64,000 nucleotides of DNA from JAGVDM01 sp964642315 (GCA_964642315.1 CAZXOG010000001.1:1-64000), one strand, 5' to 3'. Positions 49,695-59,224 are shown, numbered from the stretch's first letter. The notes: generated from the sequence alone by a model not told the origin. Numbers and translations are program-made.

Positions 49695-50137
49695 GGCGTA
49701 TTGTTGTATTGCTTGGCAGCGTAGGGCTTGCATTTGCGTGCGCCAGTTGTACTCAGCCGCTGCAATCGGATCGGACGGTCAGGCTCGTCGGGCCCGCCGG
49801 GGAGAACGTCCGCGTTGCGGTGGAAATCGCTGATGAGGATCAGGAGAGGGTGCGCGGGCTCATGTTCCGTTCCTCGCTGCCCGAAGGGTATGGCATGCTC
49901 TTTGTTGTCCCCAGGGAGCAAGTGCTTTCCTTTTGGATGAAGGACACGGCCATGCCGCTCGATGTGCTGTTCTTCCGCGTGGATGGCATGTTCATCGGTT
50001 CCCGTTCCATGGAGCCGTGTGCTGCGGATCCATGTCCTTCCTACGTTTCACAGCAGCCAGCACAGTACGCGCTGGAGGTTCCCGGCGGCTTCGCTCTGCG
50101 CGAAGGGATCGGGCAAGGGTGGCGGATTGAGCTATGA
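49691..50137 (+). CDS. DUF192-family lipoprotein
   Basis: 148 residues. The signal segment MRRIVVLLGSVGLAFACASC has a lipobox-like end (FACASC-T), so the protein is probably lipid-anchored outside the membrane. The DUF192 domain is clear: RGLMFRSSLPEGYGMLFVVP, SFWMKDTAMPLDVLFFRVDG, MEPCAADPCPSY and YALEVPGGFALREGI. The family's function is unknown. Translation is coupled to rpe by a 4-base overlap. Confidence 0.9.
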   Translation: MRRIVVLLGSVGLAFACASCTQPLQSDRTVRLVGPAGENVRVAVEIADEDQERVRGLMFRSSLPEGYGMLFVVPREQVLSFWMKDTAMPLDVLFFRVDGMFIGSRSMEPCAADPCPSYVSQQPAQYALEVPGGFALREGIGQGWRIEL

Positions 50138-50149
50138 GTGGAAGGCGCA

Positions 50150-50175
50150 GAACGTGGAGAAGGTTAAGCACGTTC
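50150..50175. terminator. Hairpin between convergent genes
   Basis: GAACGTG and CACGTTC form a 7-bp stem, followed by TTTCC, in the 70-bp gap between the DUF192 gene and the membrane synthase gene. It could stop transcription from either side. Confidence 0.45.
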
Positions 50176-50207
50176 TTTCCACATCCACCGCATCTTCTGA
50201 GCATTTT

Positions 50208-51737
50208 CTACAGGTCGAACGTTGCCAGGTATTCCACAGGAGAGTGGTCGTCCGTGAGCATCTGGTAGTTCTTGAGGTCGATCGATGCGGTATCAACGCG
50301 TTTGTCGCAGAAGTTCCGCATGCCAATGCTCGGCCCTCTGTACGGGCAGACGCTGAAAGGCTCTGCGCTTTTGCGGGCGAGAATGATGATGTTCTGCTTC
50401 TCCGTGCTCGCCGGATCCCGCATTGCGAACACTTCGGTATTCGGGAACACCGAAGTGATGGTGCGGAGCGCCGAGAAGAAGAGGGACGGCGTACGCTCCT
50501 CAAGGCTGCCGATGAAGTTCACGATCAGCACGCCGCCGTCCGTCAGGCGGTCGGAAACGAGCTGGAAGAATTCCCGCGTGGTGAGGTGCGGAGGCATCGC
50601 GTGGTGCGAGGAGTATGCATCCCCGAAAATCACGTCGTAGCGCATGTCGGTGTCATGCAGATACCTGCGGCCGTCTTCGATGAACGTGCGCAACCGCGGG
50701 CTCTCCTCCAAGCCGAAGTATTCTTTGGCAATCGGCTCCAGCACTGCTTCGATCTCCACAACGTCAATGCGTGCGCCCGGATATTCCTCCAGCATGGCTT
50801 TCGGCAAGCTGTAGGCACCGGCGCCGAGCACCAGAGCAGACCCAATGTCCTTCTTCAGCACCGGGGCAAGGCGGAAGAACTTGGAGTATTCAAACGCAAG
50901 TTCCTTGGAGTGCATGAGCATGCCCGACGACGCATTGAGATCCTGGAAGAGAATGCGCATCGGCATCCCATCGTCGCGGGTGGCGTCGACGACGCGGATG
51001 TTCTGGTACAGTCCCTCTTCCTCGTGAATGACGTGGGCGGAAACGGGTTTCCCGATACTGAGGAGCCCCGCAGTGATCGCGAAGCAGATAACGAGGATGA
51101 CCGCTTTCGAACGGCTCCGTGCCCCGCCGAACCGCAGTGTTCCGGCGAGCCCGATGGCAATGAGCAGAGCAGCCGTGCCGACCAGTGTGCGGGTCACTCC
51201 AAATTGCGGGATGAAGATAAAGCCGGTGAGCAGGCTCCCCGCGATGCTGCCGAGGGTGGACCAGAAGAACACGGATCCCGCCGTCGTTCCGATGCCCGTA
51301 TCGCTCATGCGTTGCATGAGCGCAATGACGAACGGCGAGAGCATGCCGAGCAGGAAGCCCGGCAGCGAGAAGAGGATGAGCGAAGAGATGAGCGGCCCGC
51401 TCACTGGCGAAAGCTGGAAGGCCCAGAACGGCAGAAGGCTTCGGCTCACACCGGCGAGCAGCAGAATGCTTAAGCCCCCGAACAGGATGATCCCGTAGAA
51501 CGCAGATTGTTCGGGGTGTCTGTCTGCGTACCGGCCGCCGATCGCGTATCCGATGCTTAAGGAGGCGAGCACGACGCCGATCACGCTCGAGAACGAGTAG
51601 AACGTGTTGCCGAAGTACGGCGAGAGAATGCGCGTTGCCACCACTTCGACAACCAGCACGCCGCCGCCGGTGATGAACACGACAGCAAGGAGAGCTGCTC
51701 CTGCCAGGCGGGAGGAACGGGAAGGGGATTGTGCCAT
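50208..51737 (-). CDS. Membrane-fused spermidine synthase-like protein
   Basis: 509 residues. The N-terminal 210 residues form about seven membrane helices (GVLVVEVVATRILSPYFGNT is the typical opening of these fused transporters/synthases). A soluble Rossmann-like aminopropyltransferase domain follows: VLGAGAYSLPKAMLEEYPGA, IDVVEIEAVLEPIAKEYF, DGRRYLHDTDMRYDVIFGDA, and LTTREFFQLVSDRLTDGGVL. The Asp of the acid pair in the active loop is present in VIFGDAYSS. Real polyamine synthesis is uncertain; many fused members have unknown acceptors. An upstream start at 51893 would run into purC; the ATG at 51737 lies 2 bases after the purC stop, so the pair is an operon. Confidence 0.85.
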   Translation of the reverse strand: MAQSPSRSSRLAGAALLAVVFITGGGVLVVEVVATRILSPYFGNTFYSFSSVIGVVLASLSIGYAIGGRYADRHPEQSAFYGIILFGGLSILLLAGVSRSLLPFWAFQLSPVSGPLISSLILFSLPGFLLGMLSPFVIALMQRMSDTGIGTTAGSVFFWSTLGSIAGSLLTGFIFIPQFGVTRTLVGTAALLIAIGLAGTLRFGGARSRSKAVILVICFAITAGLLSIGKPVSAHVIHEEEGLYQNIRVVDATRDDGMPMRILFQDLNASSGMLMHSKELAFEYSKFFRLAPVLKKDIGSALVLGAGAYSLPKAMLEEYPGARIDVVEIEAVLEPIAKEYFGLEESPRLRTFIEDGRRYLHDTDMRYDVIFGDAYSSHHAMPPHLTTREFFQLVSDRLTDGGVLIVNFIGSLEERTPSLFFSALRTITSVFPNTEVFAMRDPASTEKQNIIILARKSAEPFSVCPYRGPSIGMRNFCDKRVDTASIDLKNYQMLTDDHSPVEYLATFDL

Positions 51738-51739
51738 GG

Positions 51740-52717
51740 TTAGTGGAGGGAATAGGGGGCGAGGTTGCGTTCGATGCGGGCGAGCGCGTCCGGCTCTTCC
51801 GGCAGCGTGAATGATTGTCCCGTGATGCGTTCGTAGAGATCGATGTACTTGCTGGCGAGCATCAGGCGGACATCGTCCGTGATCGTCGGCCACGTGCTCT
51901 TGTTCCCGTACTCAAATCCCTGTTCGCGCATCCAGAGCCGGAAAAATTCCTTGTCGAGGCTCTCGGGCTCTTCGCCGCGATCAAAACGGTCTTCGTACGT
52001 CTTGGCAATCCAGTACCGCGAAGAATCCGGCGTATGCACCTCGTCCGCGATGGTGATTCTGCCCTGTTCGTCCCTGCCCATTTCGTACTTCGTATCAACG
52101 AGGATCAACCCGCGCTCTGCGGCAATCTGCTGACCGCGGCGGAACGTTGCGAGCGCCTTTTCGCTGATCTCTTCCCACTGTTCCGTTGTGGCGAGACCGC
52201 GGGCAACGATGCCTTCACTGTCAATGAGTTCGTCGTCTTCGCCTTTCGTCGTCGGCGTGATGATGGGGGAATCGAAGCGCTGGTTCTTCACCATGCCATT
52301 CGGGAGCTCTATACCGCAGAACCTCCGAGCGCCCTGCTTGTAGTTCATCCACGCGGAAGTTTTCGTCGAACCCGTCAGGTAGCCGCGGACAACGATTTCC
52401 ACCTGGAACATCGTGAGATCCTTCACCACCGTCACGTTCGGGTCCGGTGTGTCGAGGATCTGCGTCGGCGTGATGTCGGCGATCCGATCGAACCACCACG
52501 TGCTGATCTGCGTCAGCACCTGTCCTTTGAGGGGGATCGTGCACCAGAGGATATCGAATGCGGATTGGCGGTCCGTTGCGATGAGAATGCGCCTGCGGTG
52601 TTCGGGTTGCGCGTACACGTCGCGCACCTTGCCTTTGTACCGCGGCCCAAGGTTCGGAAAATTCGTCTCCTCGAGCGCGTGCGCGAGGAATGGGCGGAGA
52701 GTGTCAGTCGCAAACAT
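51740..52717 (-). CDS. purC: Phosphoribosylaminoimidazole-succinocarboxamide synthase
   Basis: 325 residues, the long SAICAR synthetase type: YKGKVRDVYAQPEHRRRILI, ATDRQSAFDI, EIVVRGYLTGS, PIITPTTKGEDDE, GLILVDTKYEMGRDEQGRIT and ADEVHTPDSSRYW. It joins CAIR and Asp in purine synthesis. No other purine gene is adjacent. The frame is open upstream to 53290, antisense to the next gene, but the conserved start is the ATG at 52717, with an extended -10 (TGCTACAAT) ending 6 bases before it. Confidence 0.96.
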   Translation of the reverse strand: MFATDTLRPFLAHALEETNFPNLGPRYKGKVRDVYAQPEHRRRILIATDRQSAFDILWCTIPLKGQVLTQISTWWFDRIADITPTQILDTPDPNVTVVKDLTMFQVEIVVRGYLTGSTKTSAWMNYKQGARRFCGIELPNGMVKNQRFDSPIITPTTKGEDDELIDSEGIVARGLATTEQWEEISEKALATFRRGQQIAAERGLILVDTKYEMGRDEQGRITIADEVHTPDSSRYWIAKTYEDRFDRGEEPESLDKEFFRLWMREQGFEYGNKSTWPTITDDVRLMLASKYIDLYERITGQSFTLPEEPDALARIERNLAPYSLH

Positions 52718-52723
52718 GGAGGG

Positions 52724-52732
52724 ATTGTAGCA
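52724..52732 (-). promoter_or_regulatory. Extended -10 for purC
   Basis: On the minus strand TGCTACAAT fits TGnTAnnnT and ends 6 bases before the ATG. The intervening CCCTCC has no Shine-Dalgarno character. Confidence 0.55.
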
Positions 52733-52843
52733 AAATCCGTTCCGGAGGAAGCGGGAACAATTCATTCGGCTCCATGGAGCCATGAATTGCATGGGCAGAA
52801 TCCGATTCTGCGCGGCTTTTCCAATCCAGAGCTTCTTCTTACG

Positions 52844-52849
52844 TACGCT
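52844..52849 (+). promoter_or_regulatory. -10 box for the gene at 52856
   Basis: TACGCT ends 6 bases before the ATG. Confidence 0.35.
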
Positions 52850-52855
52850 GGTTCT

Positions 52856-53308
52856 ATGCTTGAAAAGTTGTCTCTCTGCGCTGCGGCCGGCGCGCTCCTC
52901 CTTGCCTGCGTGACCGGTTACATTGTCGGCCGCATTGTCGACGTACAGCGGAGTTTTGCCAATGTGCCGATGTATCTGGTGCCGGATACCCGGCCAACTG
53001 TGCCGGTCATCCGGCTCCACGGAGTGCGCAACGGCGGCGTGGAGGGGCAAATCATTGGCGATGCGCGCCTCTTCCTTGGCGAGGAGCACGTTACGCCGTC
53101 CGCGAGCGGCGCATTCCGTGCGTCGGCTGATCTCTTCCTCACGAATACGATCGATATCACTATCCCTGACGGCATGGCGTTCGTCGCTTCGTCGAGGGGG
53201 AAGAAGTACTACCCCGTGCAATCCGCGGCTGGAGAGAAGATTGTTCCGAAGAACAGGATCTATTTCCGTACGGCGGAGGAGGCGGCGCACAGAGGATATG
53301 TGCCCTAG
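52856..53308 (+). CDS. Membrane-anchored protein with degenerate Ada-type/nuclease-associated C-terminal motif
   Basis: 150 residues. A membrane segment (about 6-27) is followed by a region of about 75 residues (VPVIRLHGVRNGGVEGQIIG, FLTNTIDITIPDGMAFVAS) without a name. The C-terminus, KKYYPVQSAAGEKIVPKNRI followed by YFRTAEEAAHRGYVP, has the layout of the Ada-like Zn module (KYH..xC...I...N.I.F.S.EEA...GY.P) that often ends extracellular nucleases and CPR surface proteins. The metal-binding Cys positions here are Gln and Ala, so zinc binding is unlikely. It is divergent from purC. The open frame upstream to 51815 is antisense to purC and is ignored. Confidence 0.75.
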   Translation: MLEKLSLCAAAGALLLACVTGYIVGRIVDVQRSFANVPMYLVPDTRPTVPVIRLHGVRNGGVEGQIIGDARLFLGEEHVTPSASGAFRASADLFLTNTIDITIPDGMAFVASSRGKKYYPVQSAAGEKIVPKNRIYFRTAEEAAHRGYVP

Positions 53309-55545
53309 AAAGATGAAAACGAGGGCGTATACGTCAGGACGCAGGCAACCTCTTCCGTGGGGAGTTCCTGGTGCCAGAGGAGTTCGGCTTTACCTTGGTA
53401 TACGGCGCGCATTGGATGCTGGAAGTCGGAGAAGCGATTGAAACCGATCCTGGCATGCGGTGCGCCTTCTTGCGGTTCGGCGACAGGGTAGGGCTCTCCT
53501 GCCTGGGCAGGGATGCCAAAGATCCCGCCGGCATTGGCGATCTGCATGTACCGTTGTGCGGAATTACCGATCCAGTAATGGTCGAATGCAAGTGAAGTTC
53601 CTGGCGGCACACGCCTGTAAAGTTCGCGGATGGTGCTCGCGACGCATGTGCCCCAGTAATCGCCCATGAAATCGGAGACAAGAGCGGAACTCACGAGAGG
53701 GTTCATGTAGATGTAGGAGAATCCTCTCCATTGCGCATATGTGAAGAGGGAGAACGCGATGGAAATCGCCGCGATGCCGTACTGAAAATTCAAACGGAAT
53801 TTCTGGAATCCCATTGCCCCAACGACTGCGAGAGGGGGGAAAAGGAAGAGGATATGTCGTTCCTCATCGAAGAGGTTGGGGCGGGCGATGAGGATGCCGC
53901 CGAATGTGCAGAGAATGATGAGCCAAAGCCAGACGTCGAGAGAGAGATCCAGAGTGACGAGATTTCGGAGAATCATGGTGGTGGAAGGACGCCGCCAGAT
54001 GATGTGTCGCAGAGATTCCAACAGCCCGACAGCGAGAAAGAAGAGCACGATGGGATGAGTGAGGAGCGGGAACCAAATAAGGGGGTACCAGCGGGGGAGG
54101 AGCGGAGAAGGAACGTCGAGTCCTATACCGAAGAACTGCACGTGCCCCTGCCATGGGTAGGCAAGGAACATGGAGAACGATTGCCACCATTCCGTTATCC
54201 GCGTTTCCCACAGAATCGGGTAGAATGCGTAGGTGGCCACTGCCGCAACGAGAAGGGGGATGACGGGAATCACGATGCGCAGCCAGAGAGGGTGGGTGTT
54301 TGCCCGCGGAGCGTAGAGCACGAGGCAACATGTGAGAATGACAAGGTGAACTGGGAGCACGGGCCGGAGCAGGAATGGCAGCGCAGCTATGCATCCCATA
54401 GCGACGAGCCGGCCAATGGAAAACCGTCGTTGGGTACTCGCAGAACGCACCATACCCCAGAGAGATATGCTGGCGAGGAGGTAAGCGCACGCGAACGGGA
54501 AATCCTTATGGTTGATAATTGCGTGGCCGCCGAGCCGGATCATACCCAGGAGGAATGCGACTGCGAGAAGGCCTGTCGCGCGTTGATAGCCGGCTCGCAG
54601 GAGGAGTGAATACGTCACGGCGAGCGTGAGCGGAAGGAGAGCGAAAGTCAGGGCGCGCAGAACCCAGAGCGGATTCATGAGCGGACGGAAAACTGTTCTG
54701 GAAGCAACTGCTGCAGTGAGGTCGAGTAGTGGCCCATACCACTTCATATCCGCAGGCGGTTCAGCTGTCGGCGCCGGTCCGATTCCGTACCGCTGTATGA
54801 GCCATTCGCCGTGATTCAAATTATCAAAATCATCAATCGTGATGATTTGCCTGGAGGAAAAAGCAAAGCCGATGAGCACGGCGCCAATGACGATCATCAG
54901 CCATCGAGCGCATGTCCGCAGTTTTCCCTTGGGTGTACCCACGGCAATCGCGGATTTCCGCCGATTCTTCCCGGCAGTCGGCACTGGTATCTTCCGCCGG
55001 AAAAGCAGAGCAAGAACGTAGGTGATGCCAATGCCGAGCATATTCACGGCGATGAGCGTGCGGTTGTCCGGGGCATGGCTGATGCGGAATTCCATCAGGC
55101 CGCCGAAGTCGTCCACCACTGCCAGGGCATCATTCTTCCCGGCATGCAGGTAAGGAGTCAGATCGAATATGGTTGTTGTTATGCAAGGAGGCGGTTCGGT
55201 TATGGGGACAGTGACGCCGTTGATGAGCAGCGACCGGAGGCAATCATCCGCGTACACGCGGAACCGGCGCGGGCCGATATCCCAACGGGGCGCATCCACG
55301 GTGAAGGCCACGGTGAGTGGAGACCCGGGAGTGGGAAGAGAGAGGGGGAAAAGGACCGGAGTGGGCTCGCCTTCCCCCACGCGCACGGAGGCATCAATGA
55401 ACCTGTACGGTTCTCGCGCGGCAAGGAGGAGAGTGCCGCCGACGGAAAAGCCGCAGAGCACCGCAAGAAGAACGATCCGACGCCAGAAGCGGGAATGAGG
55501 TTTTCCCTCCTTGGATGCCGTTGTTTTTCCCCCGTTCATCGGCAT
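53305..55545 (-). CDS. GT-C-type membrane glycosyltransferase-like protein with a lumenal galactose-binding-like domain
   Basis: 746 residues. After TM1 (about 23-42) comes an extracytoplasmic beta domain (about 50-160) with YADDCLRSLLINGVTVP, a second Cys 19 residues after the first, and FDLTPYLHAGKNDALAVVDD, resembling a GH2-type sugar-binding fold. A polytopic region with about ten helices follows. The first loop has acidic IDDFDNLNHGEW, and later loops carry IRLGGHAIINHKDFPFA, NLFDEERHILFLFPP and FMGDYWGTC, shared with the genes at 55593 and 62393. These are consistent with a GT-C (PMT/ArnT-like) sugar transferase using a polyprenyl-phosphate donor. Catalysis and acceptor are inferred. 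It overlaps the convergent gene's end by 4 bp. Confidence 0.75.
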   Translation of the reverse strand: MPMNGGKTTASKEGKPHSRFWRRIVLLAVLCGFSVGGTLLLAAREPYRFIDASVRVGEGEPTPVLFPLSLPTPGSPLTVAFTVDAPRWDIGPRRFRVYADDCLRSLLINGVTVPITEPPPCITTTIFDLTPYLHAGKNDALAVVDDFGGLMEFRISHAPDNRTLIAVNMLGIGITYVLALLFRRKIPVPTAGKNRRKSAIAVGTPKGKLRTCARWLMIVIGAVLIGFAFSSRQIITIDDFDNLNHGEWLIQRYGIGPAPTAEPPADMKWYGPLLDLTAAVASRTVFRPLMNPLWVLRALTFALLPLTLAVTYSLLLRAGYQRATGLLAVAFLLGMIRLGGHAIINHKDFPFACAYLLASISLWGMVRSASTQRRFSIGRLVAMGCIAALPFLLRPVLPVHLVILTCCLVLYAPRANTHPLWLRIVIPVIPLLVAAVATYAFYPILWETRITEWWQSFSMFLAYPWQGHVQFFGIGLDVPSPLLPRWYPLIWFPLLTHPIVLFFLAVGLLESLRHIIWRRPSTTMILRNLVTLDLSLDVWLWLIILCTFGGILIARPNLFDEERHILFLFPPLAVVGAMGFQKFRLNFQYGIAAISIAFSLFTYAQWRGFSYIYMNPLVSSALVSDFMGDYWGTCVASTIRELYRRVPPGTSLAFDHYWIGNSAQRYMQIANAGGIFGIPAQAGEPYPVAEPQEGAPHARIGFNRFSDFQHPMRAVYQGKAELLWHQELPTEEVACVLTYTPSFSSF

Positions 55546-55592
55546 GGCATTGCCGCGAGCACGGCGGGAAAAGAGTAGAGCATGACGGGTGT

Positions 55593-57236
55593 TTACTCAA
55601 AGAGTGTCAGAGTGCAGGCCAGGTCTCCTGGTGGCATCCTCTCTGTCCACAGAACACGGCCAATGCCGGTGCTCTCAATCTTCTGGATTCTGGCTGATGC
55701 CTTCCCAAAGCGGTTGAAATCCAGGATGGCGTATGGGCGTTGCTCCGGAGCATCCCAAACCCACGTGTACGTTCCATATCCCGGCAGGCGGCCGACGAGG
55801 CTCTCCCGGAGCCGTCGGTCCTGGATGAGGGCAGACGGTATGAAGGATGGTTCTGTGAGGGCCACCGTCATTCCTTGCGGTACGGTATGCGCAAGTTCGC
55901 GCATTCCTTTGGCGAAGCAGACTCCCCAGTAGTCATTCATGAAGCGGTCGGCATGAATATTGCCGATCAGCGGGTTCTTGTATACGTAGGAGTATTGCCC
56001 CCAATGGGTATACGCAGCAATGCTCACGGCAACAATGCAGAGCCCAAGAATGATTTTCGCCCGGTTGGAGAGCCAATCCAATCCCAGTGCTCCGAGGAGG
56101 AAAAGCGGGCCAAACGCGAACAAAATATGCCTTTCCTCATCGTACAGATTCGGGTGTGCGAAGATGATCCCCAGGAATGTGCATGAGGCGACAACCCAAA
56201 GCCATCGTGTGAGCGAGCAGCGGAAAGTTCTTCCGGCACATTGGATTTCCCAGGAGTGTCCGATTTGTTGCGGGACGAAGGCGAGCGAAAGCAATCCCAG
56301 GCCACAGCTGACGAGGACGAGCGGATGGGAGATAACGGGGATCCACGCGAGGCTGTACCACCATGGTATGGCATTTGAGGGGAATGTCATCCCAAACATC
56401 CGCGTATCAAGAATAACGAAATATTTGCCGAACGTTGCCCCCACGTCCGCAAGGATGCCGATATCCCCCCGGAACATCTGCCATGTTGTCGGATATGTGA
56501 GCATGAGTGTTGCCGCTCCGGCAATAGCCGGCACAACGACAAATGACCATTGTGCCCCAAGCGATGTTCTCTTGCTCTGCATGGCGAGAACCAGGAGGAG
56601 CGCCCCCGTGACAATCGGATACAGCGCCAGAGGCGGGCGCAGGGCAAACGGCAAAACGCTCAGAGCACCAATGAGCACGAGTTGCGGAGTTTTTCGTCTG
56701 GATGTGCACGCCGATTGCGCGAGCACCCAGATACTGATGGCTGAGAACATGTACACGAGCGCCGCAGGCACATCTTTCACGTTGATTGCCGCATGCCCGC
56801 CAAGGCGGATGATGCCGAAAATGCATGCGATTGCGAGGAATGCAGTGCTCTTCCGCACGCCTCCGCGTACAAGCATGAGGCCGCTTCCGAGCAGCATTGT
56901 CGGGAACAAGGCGAATGTCAGCGCATGGCGCACGAGGATGGGATCGTGGAGAAATGGGAAAAGGAAGTACATTCCGATCCCAAGTACGAGTTCCCAAAGG
57001 TAGGGGTAATACTGCACGAAGACTGGCCCGTGCAGCAGTCCGTATGTGGCAAGCACCAATTGCGAGCTCTCCATTCGGTCAATGTCATCCCACACGACAA
57101 TTCCGTTGCGGTTGAAAAATGCACCAGCGACAAAAGAAACAACGAATGTCATGCAGAGCAACAAGACAGCGCCCCGAAGATGTCCGTGTGTGCTTCTCGT
57201 CGTTGCATGCCAAAGACGATTCCAATGTGCCAGCAT
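55593..57236 (-). CDS. GT-C-type membrane glycosyltransferase-like protein
   Basis: Starting at MLAHWNRLWH, 547 residues with about ten to twelve helices. It shares the cluster motifs WDDIDRMESSQ (first loop, likely catalytic Asp pair), IRLGGHAAINVKDVPAALVY, HPNLYDEERHILF and FMNDYWGVCFAKGMREL. It lacks the N-terminal beta domain of the gene at 53305 and goes straight into the membrane part. An upstream start at 57299 adds 21 polar residues and is not preferred; an extended -10 (TGTTACACT) lies 18 bases before 57236. It probably moves a sugar from a lipid carrier to a surface acceptor; substrate unknown. Confidence 0.78.
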   Translation of the reverse strand: MLAHWNRLWHATTRSTHGHLRGAVLLLCMTFVVSFVAGAFFNRNGIVVWDDIDRMESSQLVLATYGLLHGPVFVQYYPYLWELVLGIGMYFLFPFLHDPILVRHALTFALFPTMLLGSGLMLVRGGVRKSTAFLAIACIFGIIRLGGHAAINVKDVPAALVYMFSAISIWVLAQSACTSRRKTPQLVLIGALSVLPFALRPPLALYPIVTGALLLVLAMQSKRTSLGAQWSFVVVPAIAGAATLMLTYPTTWQMFRGDIGILADVGATFGKYFVILDTRMFGMTFPSNAIPWWYSLAWIPVISHPLVLVSCGLGLLSLAFVPQQIGHSWEIQCAGRTFRCSLTRWLWVVASCTFLGIIFAHPNLYDEERHILFAFGPLFLLGALGLDWLSNRAKIILGLCIVAVSIAAYTHWGQYSYVYKNPLIGNIHADRFMNDYWGVCFAKGMRELAHTVPQGMTVALTEPSFIPSALIQDRRLRESLVGRLPGYGTYTWVWDAPEQRPYAILDFNRFGKASARIQKIESTGIGRVLWTERMPPGDLACTLTLFE

Positions 57237-57254
57237 GGTACGAAATTCCTGTGC

Positions 57255-57263
57255 AGTGTAACA
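57255..57263 (-). promoter_or_regulatory. Extended -10 for the gene at 55593-57236
   Basis: On the minus strand TGTTACACT fits TGnTAnnnT, 18 bases before the ATG. Confidence 0.4.
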
Positions 57264-57394
57264 CGAGTATGTCTGCTCCTCAGCCTGATCTCTGTGCACG
57301 GGAGATTCGGCCGCGGATGATTGGCGTGTGTTGTCGGCGTTCTTGGCATTGGGCTGTCAACAGAATCCTCTTCATGTGCACGGGGGCCTGCCGC

Positions 57395-57400
57395 TACAGT
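57395..57400 (+). promoter_or_regulatory. -10 box for the gene at 57420
   Basis: TACAGT lies 19 bases before the ATG; no good -35 is seen. Confidence 0.25.
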
Positions 57401-57419
57401 ACCCGTGCTCTCACGGAGT

Positions 57420-59213
57420 ATGTCTGCACGCCGAAAACCCTCCCGTTTTCCCTTACAGGTTGTTGCCGCCACGCTCGTAGCACTGGCGGGTTTGGGGGGG
57501 CTCTATGTTCTCCACGAAGTGATGGCGCTGCGTTTCAGCGATGGCATCGTGCAGTTTGAGAGTGAGACTCCGGAGCCGTTTACCATGCCGTATTTTGGCG
57601 GCGGAGTAGTGGATGGCATGTTCCACCTGCAGTTCACCATGCATGTCCCATCGCTCTTGAGGCCACAGTGGTACTACGTGACTCCCGATGACTGCATTCG
57701 CCAGCTATGGGTGAATGACACTCCGGTCATCGATGCCGCCGAAGAATTCTGCGACCTCCGCGGAAAGCCGCTTCGTCTTGGCGAGTATCTTCATGGTGGC
57801 GCAAATTCTGTCCGGGTTGAACTCGAAGACCGTTCCATCTGGGCAATCTTCAAATTGCGCGTCGATGACAGCGATCCGCTCATGCTCGCGATCCGCTTTT
57901 TGGCGCTGTCAATTATCGGTGGCTACATTGCATTCATCCTGCGCATCCGAAAGGCTCCGAGGTACGCCTATGGCATTCTCCTACTCTGCCTGGCGATCGC
58001 GGGACTCATGAAGTTCTACGGCGTACAGACGCCGTATGATGTGCGCGCGCATGATGCCGGTTACCATGTCGAGTACGTTCAGTACATGCGCGACCACTGG
58101 AAGGTGCCGCATGCGAAGCAGGGGTGGGAGTACTACCAACCTCCTCTGTACTACGCGCTCACAGCCGGGATGCAGACGTGGTCCGAATTTCTTGAGAAGG
58201 ACAGCGATGCCCTGCTTCGCGGCTTGCAGTCTCTCTCATGGATAATCATGTGCGCGGCACTTGCGGCCTGTGTGTGGGTATCGACAATCCTCTTCCGCGG
58301 CCAGACGAAAGCGGTCGACAGGATCCTTTTCGTTGGACTCATTGGCACATTACCCTCTGTTGTTTTCCTCTCTTCCAGAATCAACAACGACGTTTTGCTC
58401 TACTGTTTCGAGATGATTGCCATCGGTTTGCTCCTTCACTGGTGGCAGTTCAAGAAGAAATGGAGCTGGTATCTCGCCTGTTTGGTATTGGCGCTTGGCC
58501 TGCTCGTGAAGCACAACATGGTTATTCTCTACCCATTTGCGGCGCTGTTGCTTGCTGTCGCGCATGGAATCAAAATGCGGAAGAAGCTCCTGATGGGTTC
58601 TGTGCTTCTGATCGTGCCAGCACTCATTGCAGGTTGGTATTTTTACTTCCGCATCATCATCGACGGTCAGCAGCAACTGGTGGGGAATGTCGATGGCATC
58701 ATGAAAGAGTTGTTCATTGGCAACTCATTGAGGCAGTTCGTCGTGTTCGATCCATTGCAGGTATTGGGCATGCCGTTTAACAACACGTGGGAGGATGCCG
58801 CACGCCGGCAGTATTTCTGGGAATTTGTGTACCGCAGCATGTTCTTCGGGGAATTCCAATTCCCCCGAGAGGTGCTGGCTCTCGGGTCGTTCATCCTCCT
58901 GCTCGGCATGCTCTGTGTTCCGGCGATGGTGTGCGCCTTACGGCCCCATGGGAAATCGGAGGTGCTCCAGCTGTTCCCGTTGGCGTTGCTGGGGTTCTTA
59001 CTCGTTGGTTCCCTCCTATCGTTCAGGTTATCTGCAGCGTACGCATGCAACCAGGACTTTCGGTTCATTGCAGTGGCTGTGATTCCCATCGCATTCTTTG
59101 CTCTGAAAGGGGCTGGGCAGATGAATATTCTGTGGAGGGGAATTGCCCACGGCATTCTTGTTTCGCTCATGCTGGCGAACGTGCTCTTCGTTATTTTTGC
59201 GCTCGCATTCTGA
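57420..59213 (+). CDS. GT-C/GT39-like membrane protein with N-terminal galactose-binding-like domain
   Basis: 597 residues from MSARRKPSRF. TM1 (about 13-35) is followed by a beta domain (about 45-160) with DDCIRQLWVNDTPV, a second Cys 19 residues after the first, and LGEYLHGGANSVRVELED, the same module as in the gene at 53305. The remaining part has about ten helices. The loop HDAGYHVEYVQYMRDHWKVP followed by GWEYYQPPLYYAL is characteristic of GT39-like enzymes, with Asp and His near the catalytic site. It lacks the GGHA..N.KD and DEERxILF motifs of its neighbours, so it is a different subfamily. The frame is open to 57321 but the upstream part is not protein-like. Confidence 0.75.
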   Translation: MSARRKPSRFPLQVVAATLVALAGLGGLYVLHEVMALRFSDGIVQFESETPEPFTMPYFGGGVVDGMFHLQFTMHVPSLLRPQWYYVTPDDCIRQLWVNDTPVIDAAEEFCDLRGKPLRLGEYLHGGANSVRVELEDRSIWAIFKLRVDDSDPLMLAIRFLALSIIGGYIAFILRIRKAPRYAYGILLLCLAIAGLMKFYGVQTPYDVRAHDAGYHVEYVQYMRDHWKVPHAKQGWEYYQPPLYYALTAGMQTWSEFLEKDSDALLRGLQSLSWIIMCAALAACVWVSTILFRGQTKAVDRILFVGLIGTLPSVVFLSSRINNDVLLYCFEMIAIGLLLHWWQFKKKWSWYLACLVLALGLLVKHNMVILYPFAALLLAVAHGIKMRKKLLMGSVLLIVPALIAGWYFYFRIIIDGQQQLVGNVDGIMKELFIGNSLRQFVVFDPLQVLGMPFNNTWEDAARRQYFWEFVYRSMFFGEFQFPREVLALGSFILLLGMLCVPAMVCALRPHGKSEVLQLFPLALLGFLLVGSLLSFRLSAAYACNQDFRFIAVAVIPIAFFALKGAGQMNILWRGIAHGILVSLMLANVLFVIFALAF

Positions 59214-59224
59214 TTCCGGGAACG

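Noticed and set aside
51815..52855. A long N-terminal part for the gene at 52856
   Set aside because: It is antisense to purC; the protein-like part starts with the membrane segment at 52856.
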